Shown here: positions 10,309 through 19,653 of the stretch, one piece after another
Layout: each line of letters begins with the position of its first letter
How positions within the stretch are numbered: position 1 is the first letter of the stretch
Assembly: GCF_009857605.1 (NCBI RefSeq)
Contig: NZ_WWCT01000019.1
Coordinates: forward strand, 97,819-161,818
Length of the DNA: 64,000 nucleotides
Direction: 5' to 3'
DNA from: Duganella levis
GTDB taxonomy: Bacteria > Pseudomonadota > Gammaproteobacteria > Burkholderiales > Burkholderiaceae_D
Notes under the pieces: generated by a model
What the model saw: only the letters and a program-made list of their open reading frames with translations
What the model was told of the DNA's origin: nothing
Databases searched by the model: none
Translations under genes and position numbers: made by a program

Positions 10309-11205
10309 ATGAGTCTTCCCTTAGTCAGCATCGTCATCCCGTCCTACAAGCCGGCGCATTTTGAAACCTGCCTGCGCTCGGCGCTGGGCCAGAGCTATCC
10401 GAATATCGAGATCCTGGTCAGCGACAACTGCCCGACCGAAGCCATCCGCGACATCTGCGCAAAGTACGCGCCGCACGTGATCTACCAGCGCAACGTCGCG
10501 ATCCGCGAACAGAACGTGCTGTCGTCGCTGTTCGGCGCCAAGGGCGAATTCATCAAGCCGCTGTTCGACGACGACGTGCTGCACCCGTTCTGCATCGAGC
10601 GCATGGTGGCGGCGATGCAGATGGACCCGGAAGTGCAGCTGGTGTTTTCCGCCTCGCAGGTGATCAATGTGCAGAACCAGGGCACCGAGACCCGCCGCCC
10701 CTATCAGGCCTCGGGCAGCCTGCCGGCGCACGGCATGATGCGCAGCATGGTGCTGAGCATGGGCAACTTCATCGGCGAATTCAGCACCATCATGTTCCGC
10801 CGCTCGCGCCTGTGGGAAGTCGGCACCCGGCTGTTCACCTTCCACCGCCACGACTGCTCGCTGGGACTGGCCGACATCGCCGCCTACTTCAACCTGGCCG
10901 AGGGTGGCAAGGTGTTCTATGTGGACGAGGAACTGTCGTATTTCCGGCATGATATCCAGCTCGACTCGAACAGCAATCCGAGCAGTAATCCCAACTTTGG
11001 CTACTGCTTCTCCGACTATGTCGACCTGCTGATCGAGTGCGCCGACCTCGGCATCGTCACGCAACAGGAACTGGCTTCCATGCAGCTTCAGGTCGACGCC
11101 GCCGCGCTGCGCTTCAACGCGGTGTTCCCGATGTTCGCCCGTTCGCAGCAGCGCTACCACGGCGTGCTGGCCGAGCTCACCCCGGCCGCCGAGGTAGCGC
11201 CATGA
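10309..11205 (+). CDS. GT2 family glycosyltransferase
   Basis: 298 residues. The N-terminus VSIVIPSYKP and the FDDDVL motif (about 85-90) are the nucleotide-sugar and metal-binding features of GT-A, family 2 enzymes. It begins 22 bp after the GT41 fusion, with AGGAG upstream, and its stop overlaps the next start (ATGA), so the three genes are probably one transcript. Likely extends or branches the glycan begun by the GT41 enzyme; donor and acceptor cannot be read from sequence. Confidence 0.88.
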   Translation: MSLPLVSIVIPSYKPAHFETCLRSALGQSYPNIEILVSDNCPTEAIRDICAKYAPHVIYQRNVAIREQNVLSSLFGAKGEFIKPLFDDDVLHPFCIERMVAAMQMDPEVQLVFSASQVINVQNQGTETRRPYQASGSLPAHGMMRSMVLSMGNFIGEFSTIMFRRSRLWEVGTRLFTFHRHDCSLGLADIAAYFNLAEGGKVFYVDEELSYFRHDIQLDSNSNPSSNPNFGYCFSDYVDLLIECADLGIVTQQELASMQLQVDAAALRFNAVFPMFARSQQRYHGVLAELTPAAEVAP

Positions 11206-11633
11206 TGGACCAATGCCGCATCATCGATCTGCCGCCGCGCCATGACCAGCGCGGCAACCTGTCCGTGGTCGAGGGCGGCATCCATATTCCGTTCGATATC
11301 CGCCGCGTGTACTACCTGTACGACGTGCCGGGCGGCTCGGCGCGCGCCGGCCACGGCCACATCGAGCTGCAGCAGCTGTTCATCGCCATGTCCGGCAGCT
11401 TCGACGTGATTGTCGATGACGGCTACGAGCGCAAGAAGTTCCAGCTGAACCGCTCCTACTACGGCCTGTACGTGCCCGGCATGATGTGGCGTGAGGTCGA
11501 GAACTTCTCGTCCGGCGCCGTGTGCCTGGTGATGGCCTCGACGCTGTACGATCCAAAAGACTACTATCACGACTACGACGAGTTCGTCATTGCGGCCCAC
11601 GCGCATGCGCCCACGGGCCACAAGCCACGCTAG
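11202..11633 (+). CDS. fdtA: dTDP-4-keto-6-deoxyglucose 3,4-ketoisomerase (FdtA/QdtA-like cupin)
   Basis: 143 residues, a single cupin of the FdtA/QdtA/WxcM-C family. The AGHGHIELQQLF segment carries the two histidines (H51, H53) typical of the active site, followed by FDVIVDDG and YGLYVPGMMWRE. The family converts dTDP-4-keto-6-deoxyglucose to the 3-keto sugar that an aminotransferase then aminates. ATG at 11202 is chosen because it gives a four-base ATGA overlap with the preceding gene; 11205 is an equal alternative. Whether the product is the galacto (Fdt) or gluco (Qdt) form cannot be told. Its stop interlocks with that of the convergent gene in the sequence CTAG. Confidence 0.85.
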   Translation: MMDQCRIIDLPPRHDQRGNLSVVEGGIHIPFDIRRVYYLYDVPGGSARAGHGHIELQQLFIAMSGSFDVIVDDGYERKKFQLNRSYYGLYVPGMMWREVENFSSGAVCLVMASTLYDPKDYYHDYDEFVIAAHAHAPTGHKPR

Positions 11634-12514
11634 CCTGGTTGCTGCAGTTTCGACTGCGCCAGCACGGCGTTGAATTCGCGGTAGTCGCGGATGTAATCGC
11701 TGGCCTCGTAGAATTCCGAGGCAAACACCAGCAGCACCGCATCGGCCGAGTATTTGTATTGCACGCCCCAGGTCAGCGGCGGCAGGTAAATCCCCATATC
11801 GGCCGATTCCAGCAGCACTTCGCAACGGGTCTCGCCGTCATCCACCATCACCGCGCAACTGCCCTTCACGCACACCAGGAACTGGTGGCAGCGGTGATGC
11901 GCATGCTCGCCGCGCGTCTTGTCGCTCGGCACATTCATAACCAGGAAATAACGCTTCGGCTGGAACGGGATATCGTTGAGGAACTCGCCGACCGACAGGT
12001 CGCCGCGCGGGTCGTTGAGGTATTTGAAGCGGTGCAGCGTGACGCCGCCCACGCCCAGCACCACCGTCGACGGCGTGGCCGGGAAGCGCGCCTGGCGGTA
12101 CCAGCCGGCGTTGTCGTCCGGCGTCAGTTTTTCCACGTAGCCGGTGATGCGCGCCGGCGTGCCGGACACGATCGCATAGGCCGGCACGTTCTGCGCCACG
12201 GTGGCGCCCGGTTCGACGCGCGCGCCGGTGCCGATATTCACGCCGGCCAGCAAGGTGGCGCCAGCGCCGACCTCGCAGCGGTCTTCCAGCACGATGCCGC
12301 AGTCGCCGCCGCCCACTGCCGGCGCCAGCGTTACCCCGGGACCGACAATCACACCGGCGCCGACCTGCGCGCCCGGCCACAGCTGGGTCATGCCATGCAC
12401 CACGCTGTCGTCGCCGACGCTGGCGCCCAGGTAGACCTTCACATAGTCGCCCAAGCGCGCGGTGGCGCTGACGCGCGCACCGGCTTGCACAATGGCTGTC
12501 TCTGCTAACTGCAT
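11630..12514 (-). CDS. wxcM: WxcM-like bifunctional acyltransferase / ketoisomerase
   Basis: 294 residues. Residues 1-125 form a left-handed beta-helix of hexapeptide repeats (GAxVGxGVIVGPG, ending VSGTPARITG), typical of sugar N-acyltransferases. Residues 155-294 form a cupin with GEHAHHRCHQFLVCVKG (H204, H206, H207) and YLPPLTWG, the ketoisomerase signature. The same fusion is known as WxcM in Xanthomonas, where it helps make an N-acetylated 3-amino-3,6-dideoxyhexose. The start at 12514 is preceded by GGAGA at six-base spacing; the longer frame lacks family similarity. It lies alone on the minus strand, divergent from the aminotransferase gene. Confidence 0.86.
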   Translation of the reverse strand: MQLAETAIVQAGARVSATARLGDYVKVYLGASVGDDSVVHGMTQLWPGAQVGAGVIVGPGVTLAPAVGGGDCGIVLEDRCEVGAGATLLAGVNIGTGARVEPGATVAQNVPAYAIVSGTPARITGYVEKLTPDDNAGWYRQARFPATPSTVVLGVGGVTLHRFKYLNDPRGDLSVGEFLNDIPFQPKRYFLVMNVPSDKTRGEHAHHRCHQFLVCVKGSCAVMVDDGETRCEVLLESADMGIYLPPLTWGVQYKYSADAVLLVFASEFYEASDYIRDYREFNAVLAQSKLQQPG

Positions 12515-12702
12515 AACTTCTCTCCGTCTGGTGTGCTGGAACATCGGCAAGCTATCCTGCCGTGCAAGTTTCACAGTATCACAGCAGGCCGCTGTCCGCC
12601 ACTTGCCGGCCCAGGCGAGGCTTGCACTATTGTGTCCTGCGCGTAAATCGGCCATCATGCTTGGCATAACTAACCTCGTTCCGCATTTCCCACAGGCCTA
12701 TC

Positions 12703-13818
12703 ATGAGCGTCCCTCAAAAAGTTCCCTTTCTCGATCTCAAAGCCATCAACCTGCAACAGGAAGCCGCCTTGCAGCAAGCGTTTTCGCGCGTGCTCAATTC
12801 CGGCTGGTACATCCTGGGCAGCGAAGTGGCGCAGTTTGAAGCCGCCTTTGCCGCCTACTGCGGCAGCAGCAGCGCGATCGGCGTGGCCAACGGCCTGGAT
12901 GCCATCTTCCTGCTGCTGAAAGCCTACGGCATCGGTCCCGGCGACGAGGTCATCGTGCCGAGCAATACCTATATCGCCACCTGGCTGGCGGTCAGCCACT
13001 GCGGCGCCACGCCGGTGCCGGTCGAGCCGATCGAGTCCACCTACAACCTGGACCCTGCGCTGATCGAGGCCGCCATCACGCCGCGCACCCGCGCCATCAT
13101 CGCGGTCCACCTGTACGGCCAGCCGGCCGACATGGTCGGCATCAATGCGGTGGCGCAGCGCCACGGCCTGAAAGTGATCGAGGATGCGGCCCAGGCCCAC
13201 GGCGCCCGCGCCCACGGCGTGCGCACCGGCCACCTGGGCGACGGCGCCGCCTTCAGCTTCTATCCCGGCAAGAACCTCGGCGCGCTGGGCGACGGCGGCG
13301 CCATCACCACCGACGACGCCGACACCGCGCATGCGCTGCGCGTGCTGCGCAACTACGGTTCGCAACAGAAATACCGCAACGAACGCCAGGGCTACAATTC
13401 GCGCCTGGATGAACTGCAAGCGGCCTTGCTCAGCGTCAAGCTGACCACGCTCGACCAGTTCAACCAGCAACGCGGCGCGATTGCCGCGATTTACCAGAAA
13501 GAACTGGCCGGGGTGCCGGAACTGGCACTGCCGCAAGTGCCGGACTGGGCCGATCCGGTGTGGCACGTGTACGCCGTGCGTCACCCGCAGCGCGACCGCC
13601 TCGCCGAACAGCTGGCTGAGCGCGGCATCGGCACCATCGTCCACTATCCGGTGGCGCCGCATTTGCAACCGGCCTACGCCGAGCTGGGCTTGAAGGAAGG
13701 CCAGTTCCCGATCTCGGAAGCGATCCACCGCGAAGTGCTGAGTTTGCCGATGGGACCGACCATGACGGCCGACGATGCCGCCCAGGTGGTCGAAGCCGTG
13801 CATGCGATCTTGCGCTAA
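12703..13818 (+). CDS. fdtB: DegT/DnrJ/EryC1 sugar 3-aminotransferase (FdtB/QdtB-like)
   Basis: 371 residues, PLP-dependent fold type I. K190 in FYPGKNLGALGDGGA is the PLP lysine; D161 and Q164 lie in EDAAQAHGA, and the GYNSRLDELQAA segment is characteristic of the family. With the ketoisomerase genes beside it, it should aminate dTDP-3-keto-6-deoxyhexose at C3. It is followed after nine bases by the acetyltransferase gene, so the two are an operon. dTDP-sugar precursor genes (rmlA, rmlB) are not in the window and must be supplied from elsewhere. Confidence 0.88.
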   Translation: MSVPQKVPFLDLKAINLQQEAALQQAFSRVLNSGWYILGSEVAQFEAAFAAYCGSSSAIGVANGLDAIFLLLKAYGIGPGDEVIVPSNTYIATWLAVSHCGATPVPVEPIESTYNLDPALIEAAITPRTRAIIAVHLYGQPADMVGINAVAQRHGLKVIEDAAQAHGARAHGVRTGHLGDGAAFSFYPGKNLGALGDGGAITTDDADTAHALRVLRNYGSQQKYRNERQGYNSRLDELQAALLSVKLTTLDQFNQQRGAIAAIYQKELAGVPELALPQVPDWADPVWHVYAVRHPQRDRLAEQLAERGIGTIVHYPVAPHLQPAYAELGLKEGQFPISEAIHREVLSLPMGPTMTADDAAQVVEAVHAILR

Positions 13819-13827
13819 GGAGTGGTC

Positions 13828-14304
13828 ATGAGCAATATCCATGCGCTGTCCGACGTGCAGTCGGCCAATATCGGCGCCAGCACGCGGGTGTGGCAGTTCA
13901 CCGTGATCCTGCAAGGCGCGCAGATTGGCGAGGGCTGCAACATCAACGCCCATTGCTTCATCGAAAATGATGTGGTGGTCGGCGACAATGTCACCGTCAA
14001 ATGCGGCAATTATTTGTGGGATGGCCTGCGCGTCGGCGCCGGTGTGTTCATCGGCCCGAATGTGACCTTCACCAACGATAAATTCCCACGGTCCAAGCAA
14101 TATCCGGACGGCTTCCCGCAGACGGTGCTGGAGCCGGGCGCCTCGATCGGCGGCGGCGCCACCATCCTGCCGGGCCTGACGATAGGCGCCGGCGCCATGG
14201 TCGGCGCGGGTGCGGTGGTGACCCGTTCGGTGCCGCCGCTGGCGGTGGTGGCCGGCAATCCAGCGCGCATCCTGCGCTACCTGGAAGCCGGCGAAGCAAA
14301 CTAA
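13828..14304 (+). CDS. fdtC: dTDP-amino-sugar N-acetyltransferase, hexapeptide family (FdtC/QdtC-like)
   Basis: 158 residues of left-handed beta-helix (IGEGCNINAHCFIEN, VGAGVFIGPNVTFTND, IGGGATILPG, VGAGAVVTRSVPP, VVAGNPARILRYL), matching CoA-dependent acetyltransferases that finish dTDP-Fuc3NAc or dTDP-Qui3NAc. The ATG at 13828 has AAGGAG at 13817-13822 (five-base spacing), better than the GTG at 13822. It is the second N-acyltransferase in the cluster beside the WxcM-type N-terminal domain. Its stop overlaps that of the convergent glycosyltransferase gene by three bases. Confidence 0.86.
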   Translation: MSNIHALSDVQSANIGASTRVWQFTVILQGAQIGEGCNINAHCFIENDVVVGDNVTVKCGNYLWDGLRVGAGVFIGPNVTFTNDKFPRSKQYPDGFPQTVLEPGASIGGGATILPGLTIGAGAMVGAGAVVTRSVPPLAVVAGNPARILRYLEAGEAN

Positions 14305-15611
14305 GCCAGCGTCGCCAGGTCCGCCAGGAAGGCTGGCGTTGCATGTGAGCTCAGGAACCTGTCGCGGCTGGAAGCGGCATAGCGCGGATAGTCGGCCGCC
14401 AGTTGCGCCAGCAGCGCACCGAGCTGGTCGGACGCGGTCCAGCGCAGGTACTGTTCCGGCAGCAGCGTCTTGTGCGCTTCCACGGTGAAATCATATTCGC
14501 CGTCGGTCGCCACCGCATCATTGAACAACACCGGCGCGCCGGCACACAACACCTCCACCAGCACCAGCACGCCGCCCACCGGGAAGCTCGGCACGTACAC
14601 GGCATTCTGGATGGTGGCCGTGCTAGCCGATACCGACGCCACATTGCCGTGGTAGACAAAGCGTTCCCACGCCAGTCCCTGCGCCGCCATGGCCGCGCGG
14701 ATGACCGCCCGTTCCGCATCGCCGAGGCTGCCGAAATGGTGGTGCTGGCCGGCGCCCTGCTTCAACAGTTGCGCAACCACGTGAGGATAGGACGCCTCGG
14801 CCGGCTCGGCCGCGAACAGGTACTTGGAGGCGCCACCGGCGCTGATGGTATTCAGCGGCAAGCCAGGCTGGTAGGCCGGCGACACCACGTCGGTGTTGAT
14901 CAGCGTGTCATGAATATTCAGCACCACGCTCTCGTGGCGCGGCGCACGCTCGCAGCACAGGCGCTGCAATTCGGTGGTGGTGTCAACGTGCGAATACTCG
15001 CCCAGGCTGGCGCCGAGGCACGGCCGGTAGTCGCAATGATGATGGAAAATCTTCTTGCTGACCGGCGCGGCCAGGGTCGCCACCACCGGGATCGGATCGA
15101 CGTGGTGGTTGAAGCAGGACACGTGACTCGGCCGCAGGTTGGTAATCAATGCTACCAGGTGCTGCACCTTGAACGCCATATTCCCGCGCGGCAGGAACAG
15201 CACCGGCGCCGGATGGAAGAAGTCCATCATCTCCTGGCGCTGCTCATCATTCTGGTCGTTGAAGGCGTCGGTCACCACGACCAGATTGTGCCGCTTGAGT
15301 TGCAGGAAATCGCGCGCGATGCGGCTATGCCCGCCGACATTCGAAAACTGCGAACCTATGATCAGGTGCAAGTCGTTTTCAGCCGGGAACGGCGCGACGC
15401 CGTCATACAGCTTGCTGCCCAGTTCATGCAGGATGGCGTCCAGCTGCGGGTAGAACAGCGCCTTCATGTGGAACATCTCATGCATGAAGGTGTTGTAGAC
15501 GAAATTGCTGACCAGCCCCAGCACGTCATTGAGCGGCAGCCGCGCGGCCAGCTCCGGCGTCAATGTCTCGTCATGAAACATCACGTCCTGCTGAATTCGT
15601 TGAACAATCAT
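14301..15611 (-). CDS. putative GT-B-type glycosyltransferase
   Basis: 436 residues, last gene of the five-gene minus-strand run starting with the type I exporter. No strong motif fixes the family, but the C-terminal half (YHGNVASVSA, then VYVPSFPVGGVLVLVEVLCAGAPVLFND) has the arrangement of the donor-binding half of GT-B enzymes, and the N-terminal half has a GGHSRIARDFL segment reminiscent of the glycine-rich acceptor loop. Start 15611 (MIVQRIQQD) is chosen over the upstream in-frame ATG because the extra 42 residues are Arg-rich and overlap the preceding gene. It lies 22 bp after that gene. Substrate unknown. Confidence 0.7.
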   Translation of the reverse strand: MIVQRIQQDVMFHDETLTPELAARLPLNDVLGLVSNFVYNTFMHEMFHMKALFYPQLDAILHELGSKLYDGVAPFPAENDLHLIIGSQFSNVGGHSRIARDFLQLKRHNLVVVTDAFNDQNDEQRQEMMDFFHPAPVLFLPRGNMAFKVQHLVALITNLRPSHVSCFNHHVDPIPVVATLAAPVSKKIFHHHCDYRPCLGASLGEYSHVDTTTELQRLCCERAPRHESVVLNIHDTLINTDVVSPAYQPGLPLNTISAGGASKYLFAAEPAEASYPHVVAQLLKQGAGQHHHFGSLGDAERAVIRAAMAAQGLAWERFVYHGNVASVSASTATIQNAVYVPSFPVGGVLVLVEVLCAGAPVLFNDAVATDGEYDFTVEAHKTLLPEQYLRWTASDQLGALLAQLAADYPRYAASSRDRFLSSHATPAFLADLATLA

Positions 15612-15633
15612 GGTTTTCTCGTGGTGAAGGTGG

Positions 15634-17442
15634 TCAGACCCACGTCGCCGGCACATGCGGCGCCAGCGGCGAAGTCGGCGCGGCGGTGCGGAGGAAGATT
15701 TGCGGGTTATCCGTGCCGACGAAGCCGGCGGCCGCAAATACCCCCTGCGACGGCGTGTTCTTGTCGGTCTTCAGCACCAGGCCTGAGACCACCATCGCCG
15801 GCTGTGCTGCCAGCAGTACGGCGATGACTTCGCGCAGCACCGCCAGTTCGATCTCCATGCCGAGCACGCGGCAGCTCATGACAAATTGCGTGATGCAGTT
15901 ACCCAGCGTGAACAAGGCCCCCACCAGACCGTATTCGGTGTAGCGGTCGCCGACCGAGAAGGCAAACACGCGTCCGCCCTGGGCCCAGTGCTGGTCATAG
16001 TCCTCGGCCGCACGGCGCGCGCCGACGGTGTTGAACTGGTTGGTCTTGTTGACCAGCTCCAGCACGCGGAAGAATTGCGGCGCCTCGCGGTTGTGGATCT
16101 CCACCATTTCCAGCCGGGTATTCAGCTGGCGCAGGAATGCTTCGCGCGGCATGGCGGCACGCTCTTCATCGCGCTTGACCTTGCCGATCAGCGAGGCTTC
16201 GCGCTGGGCCGATTCGGCGCTCAGGCGGGCGATCTGCGTTTCCGGCGCCCAGGTCAGGATGCGCTTGATGGCAAACGGATCGGCACCGATCACGCGCATT
16301 TCCGGATGGGCCGACTTGACGGCGTCGCGCTCGACCGGGTTATCGTCGACGAACACCACATTCTTCGCCGTCAGCGACAGCGCATGCATGATGGTGGCGA
16401 CGTTTTCGGCCTTGGGCTGCCAGTTAATCTGCGGCACCAGGAAGTCGGAAAATTCAATGAACGGCAGCGGCACCACCTGGCGCCATTTGCTGGTCACCAC
16501 CGCCTGGTCGTTTTTCGAGCACAGCGAGACGATGATGCCGCGCCGGCGCAACTGGTTGATCGCATCCCACACGCCCAGCGGCCAGCCGAACATCTGCGGC
16601 CACGCGCCCTGCGGCTCGTAATGCTCGCCGACCAGGCCGCGCCACATGGTGTTGTCCAGGTCGAAGATCACCAGCTTGACCGAATCGGTCTGGTGGATCA
16701 CGCGGTGGATGGTTTCCACCTGGCGGTACACGGCGCCGTAAAATTCGCCGACCTTGCCGTCGTAGCGCGCCACCTTGTCGAGATTGCCGTCCAGCCGGTT
16801 CGGCGCGTCGCCGGAAAACTCCTGCTCGGCCGCGATGAACTCATCCAGGCCCAGCGGCACGCCATGGGTGAAGAAGTACACCACGTCGTCGAGGAAGTAT
16901 TTCTTGCCCATCGAGGCGGCGATCATGTTGACGTCGGCCAGATAGGTATTCGGCAGCTTGCGCAGCGCGTCGGCCAGGTAGAAGTTCAGTTCGGTGACGA
17001 TGCGCGTGAGGTCCAGCGCACTGTCCTGGTCGCTCAAGCTGGGCGCCAGCTTGCCTTGCGGGACCACGAAATTGGAGACGATGGTCAGCAGCGATCCGCT
17101 GTACGCCAGCGCGTACTTGAGCAGGAAGTCGATGTTGGCCTTGCCCAGTTCCAGCCAGTCGCTGGCGCCGCCGGCCGGCGGGCGGATCACGCCGTCCGTC
17201 AGCACATTGCGCAGCGGCAGCTGGATGTATTGCAGGTCAACCGTGGCCAGTTCTTCGCGCGATTTCTCCGGCAGCTGCATGGCGTTGCCGAAGATGATGT
17301 TGTCGACTTCCAGCTGCGGATTCAGCTTCTTGAATTCGCTGGTGTAGGCTTCCGACAGGCAGGAGCCGATCACAATCATCTTCTTCAGCCCGGTCGGACT
17401 GACTTCCAGGTCGCGCGGGAACAGGTAGTCTGCGGTGTGCAT
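15634..17442 (-). CDS. FkbH-like HAD / acyltransferase-like protein
   Basis: 602 residues. The N-terminal ~230 residues begin with a GSCLSEAYTSEF segment like an SGNH/GSCFA domain. The HAD region starts VIFDLDNTMWRG (D261, D263) and continues with SLCSKND and VFVDDNPVERD, the signature of FkbH-type proteins. The C-terminal ~170 residues (LELVNKTNQFNT, VFAFSVGDRY, MSCRVLGMEIE) match the acyltransferase-like tail of the family. FkbH proteins handle acyl or glyceryl groups on carrier proteins in natural-product and some glycan pathways; here it may supply an acyl decoration for the sugar (inference). Gaps of 15 and 22 bp to its neighbours support one operon. Confidence 0.82.
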   Translation of the reverse strand: MHTADYLFPRDLEVSPTGLKKMIVIGSCLSEAYTSEFKKLNPQLEVDNIIFGNAMQLPEKSREELATVDLQYIQLPLRNVLTDGVIRPPAGGASDWLELGKANIDFLLKYALAYSGSLLTIVSNFVVPQGKLAPSLSDQDSALDLTRIVTELNFYLADALRKLPNTYLADVNMIAASMGKKYFLDDVVYFFTHGVPLGLDEFIAAEQEFSGDAPNRLDGNLDKVARYDGKVGEFYGAVYRQVETIHRVIHQTDSVKLVIFDLDNTMWRGLVGEHYEPQGAWPQMFGWPLGVWDAINQLRRRGIIVSLCSKNDQAVVTSKWRQVVPLPFIEFSDFLVPQINWQPKAENVATIMHALSLTAKNVVFVDDNPVERDAVKSAHPEMRVIGADPFAIKRILTWAPETQIARLSAESAQREASLIGKVKRDEERAAMPREAFLRQLNTRLEMVEIHNREAPQFFRVLELVNKTNQFNTVGARRAAEDYDQHWAQGGRVFAFSVGDRYTEYGLVGALFTLGNCITQFVMSCRVLGMEIELAVLREVIAVLLAAQPAMVVSGLVLKTDKNTPSQGVFAAAGFVGTDNPQIFLRTAAPTSPLAPHVPATWV

Positions 17443-17457
17443 GGCGTCGCCGCCCGG

Positions 17458-18267
17458 TCAGAAGTGCGACAGGTCGAAATGCAGATTGGCGCTGGCCAAC
17501 AGCGCCTGGCGCGCCAGCCGCGTTTCCATATTGCGCGCCGGATGGCGGAGGTACAGCTCCATCATCACCTTGACCACCAGCTCTTCATTGGTGTTACCGC
17601 GCCGCATATTTTCCGGTGCATCGGCCGGGGTCTTGTGGATCACCACGCCGTCGGTGGCCACGTGCGTCAGGGTGCAGCCTTTCTGCAGTACGCTGAGCAG
17701 GAAATCCCAGTCTTCGTAGATCACCATCTCCGGATTGTTGGTGATGCCGTCCAGCACATCGCGGCGGTAAGCGATGCAGCTGTTGGGGATGCGGTTGCGG
17801 ATGTAGACGCTGTCGTCGGTGGCGTCGGCGATCGATACCTTGTGGGTCGGGCCTTGCGGCTCGGGCGGCGTCACCGCGCGGTTCTCGAACTGCACCTGCA
17901 GGTCGCAGAACAGCAGTTCCGGACGGTCGCCCTGGTCCAGACGCGCCTTCAGCTGCGCCAGGTGATCCGGCATGAAGGTGTCGTCGTCATCGAGGAAGAT
18001 GATGTAGTCGCCGGTGGCGATGGCCTGGCCCATGTCGCGGCTCGGCGCCGGACCGGGACGGCCACTGCAGCGCAGCACATAGTCGAAGCGGCCATTGAAG
18101 TGCGCCAGATGATGATACGGCGGGATATACGTGGCGCTGTCGGACACGATCACGATCTTGAAGTCCTGGCAGGTCTGCGCGATCAGCGATTCCAGCGTGC
18201 GCTGCAACAGCACCGGCCGGTCATGGGTGGGGATGATGATGGTAAACACGTAGCCGGGCTCCGACAA
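17458..18267 (-). CDS. GT2 family glycosyltransferase
   Basis: 269 residues. FTIIIPTHDRP at the N-terminus, the FLDDDD metal/donor motif near 93-96 and NSCIAYRRDVL are typical of GT2, GT-A-fold enzymes. It lies 15 bp after hlyD and 15 bp before the FkbH-like gene, so it is co-transcribed with the exporter. That position links it to modification of the exported substrate rather than to a general capsule locus. Confidence 0.87.
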   Translation of the reverse strand: MSEPGYVFTIIIPTHDRPVLLQRTLESLIAQTCQDFKIVIVSDSATYIPPYHHLAHFNGRFDYVLRCSGRPGPAPSRDMGQAIATGDYIIFLDDDDTFMPDHLAQLKARLDQGDRPELLFCDLQVQFENRAVTPPEPQGPTHKVSIADATDDSVYIRNRIPNSCIAYRRDVLDGITNNPEMVIYEDWDFLLSVLQKGCTLTHVATDGVVIHKTPADAPENMRRGNTNEELVVKVMMELYLRHPARNMETRLARQALLASANLHFDLSHF

Positions 18268-18282
18268 GTTAATGGGTAGTAA

Positions 18283-19653
18283 TCAGGGTTCGCGGATCGA
18301 TTCGTCCAGCGCGCGCGTGAGCGGATACAGCAGGTAGGACATCACAGTGCGATGCCCCACGACGATCTCGGCCGACACGGTCATGCCGGGCAGCAGCCGC
18401 ACGCCGGGCGGCAGCCGGTTCAGTTTGCCGGAATACGGAATCCGGCTCAGGTAGTAGGCATCCAGTCCGCCACCGCTGCTGTCCTTGGTCTCGCGCTTGA
18501 ACGAATCCTGGCTGATGGTACGGACTTTGCCTTCCAGCATGCCATGCTTCATGAACGAGAAGGCGTCCACCTTCAGGTGCACGTCGGCGCCCTGCTTGAT
18601 GTAGCCGATGTCGACCGAATCGATCTGCACTTCGGCTTCCAGGTCGGCGCCCAGCGGCACCAGCGTGAACAGCGGCTCGGCCTCGCGCACCACCGAACCG
18701 ACCGACAGCTTGCCGATCTCCAGCACCACGCCGTCGGCCGGCGCCACCATGCGGATCAGCTTGAGGTGGCGGTCGGCCTTGGCCAGCTGCTCGGTGACGC
18801 CGTCGCGGTCGCGCGAGGCGCTCAGCAAGTCTTCCATCGCCTTCTGGCGCCAGCTCTTGCCGAAGGCGGCGCGCTCGGCTTCGGCCGAGGCCAGTTCGCT
18901 GGCCAGTTCGACCGCCTTGTTGCGCTGCATGTCCATGTCGCGCTCGACTTCGAGGCGGCGGTCGCGCGCTTCCAGCAAGTGCATCTTGGCGCCGAACTGC
19001 TCGGCCATCAGTTGCTCCTGCATGGCCTCGACTTCGCGCAGCGACTTGACGCGCTCGGCCAGGATCACCTGGTCGTGCTTGTTGGTCAGCATGCTGGCCT
19101 TGAGGCGAGCGATGTTCTGGTCCATCTTGTTCTGCTGGGCCGCGAAGTTGGCCTGGCGCTCGCTCGACAGCTGCACTTGCAGCTGGGCGTCGGCGCTGCT
19201 CTTGCCGCCCTCGACGGCCGCGCTGCGCTGGCCGGACAGCTCGGCGCGCAGGCCGGCGGTCTGGTTGTCCAGGCTTTCCAGGCGGCTGCGCAGCTGGCTC
19301 TCGTCGGCGGCGTTAAAGGTCGGGTCCAGCGTCGCCAGCACCTGGCCCTTGCGCACCACCTGGCCCACGCGCACGTCGATGCTCTGGATGATCGAGGTGT
19401 CCAGCGGCTGCACCACGATGTTCGGCAATGGATTGACCAGCTTGCCGTGGGCGATGACGATCTGGTCGATCGGCGACACGCTGGCCCAGACGATGAAGAC
19501 GGCGAACGCCAGCAGCAGCACATGCAGCGTGATGCGCACGAAGCGCGGCAGCGGCCCACGCTCGATGGCGTCGGCATCCGGCAGGAATTCGACTTCGGTC
19601 TCGTCCTTGGCGCGGCGCGCCCGGCTTACAGGTGACTTGTTTGCTGGTTCCAT
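18283..19653 (-). CDS. type I secretion periplasmic adaptor, HlyD family
   Basis: 456 residues. One membrane segment at about 39-59 is followed by the biotinyl-lipoyl-like strand region (VVQPLDTSIIQSIDVRVGQVVRKGQVLATLDP), a long coiled coil (about 115-290) and a second lipoyl/barrel half (APADGVVLEI, VRTISQDSF, PGMTVSAEIVVG). It bridges the inner-membrane ABC exporter to an outer-membrane TolC-type channel. The start overlaps the end of the ABC gene by 28 bp, so the two are translationally coupled. No TolC gene lies in this operon; the only channel gene nearby is czcC at 51-52 kb, which belongs to another system. Confidence 0.93.
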   Translation of the reverse strand: MEPANKSPVSRARRAKDETEVEFLPDADAIERGPLPRFVRITLHVLLLAFAVFIVWASVSPIDQIVIAHGKLVNPLPNIVVQPLDTSIIQSIDVRVGQVVRKGQVLATLDPTFNAADESQLRSRLESLDNQTAGLRAELSGQRSAAVEGGKSSADAQLQVQLSSERQANFAAQQNKMDQNIARLKASMLTNKHDQVILAERVKSLREVEAMQEQLMAEQFGAKMHLLEARDRRLEVERDMDMQRNKAVELASELASAEAERAAFGKSWRQKAMEDLLSASRDRDGVTEQLAKADRHLKLIRMVAPADGVVLEIGKLSVGSVVREAEPLFTLVPLGADLEAEVQIDSVDIGYIKQGADVHLKVDAFSFMKHGMLEGKVRTISQDSFKRETKDSSGGGLDAYYLSRIPYSGKLNRLPPGVRLLPGMTVSAEIVVGHRTVMSYLLYPLTRALDESIREP

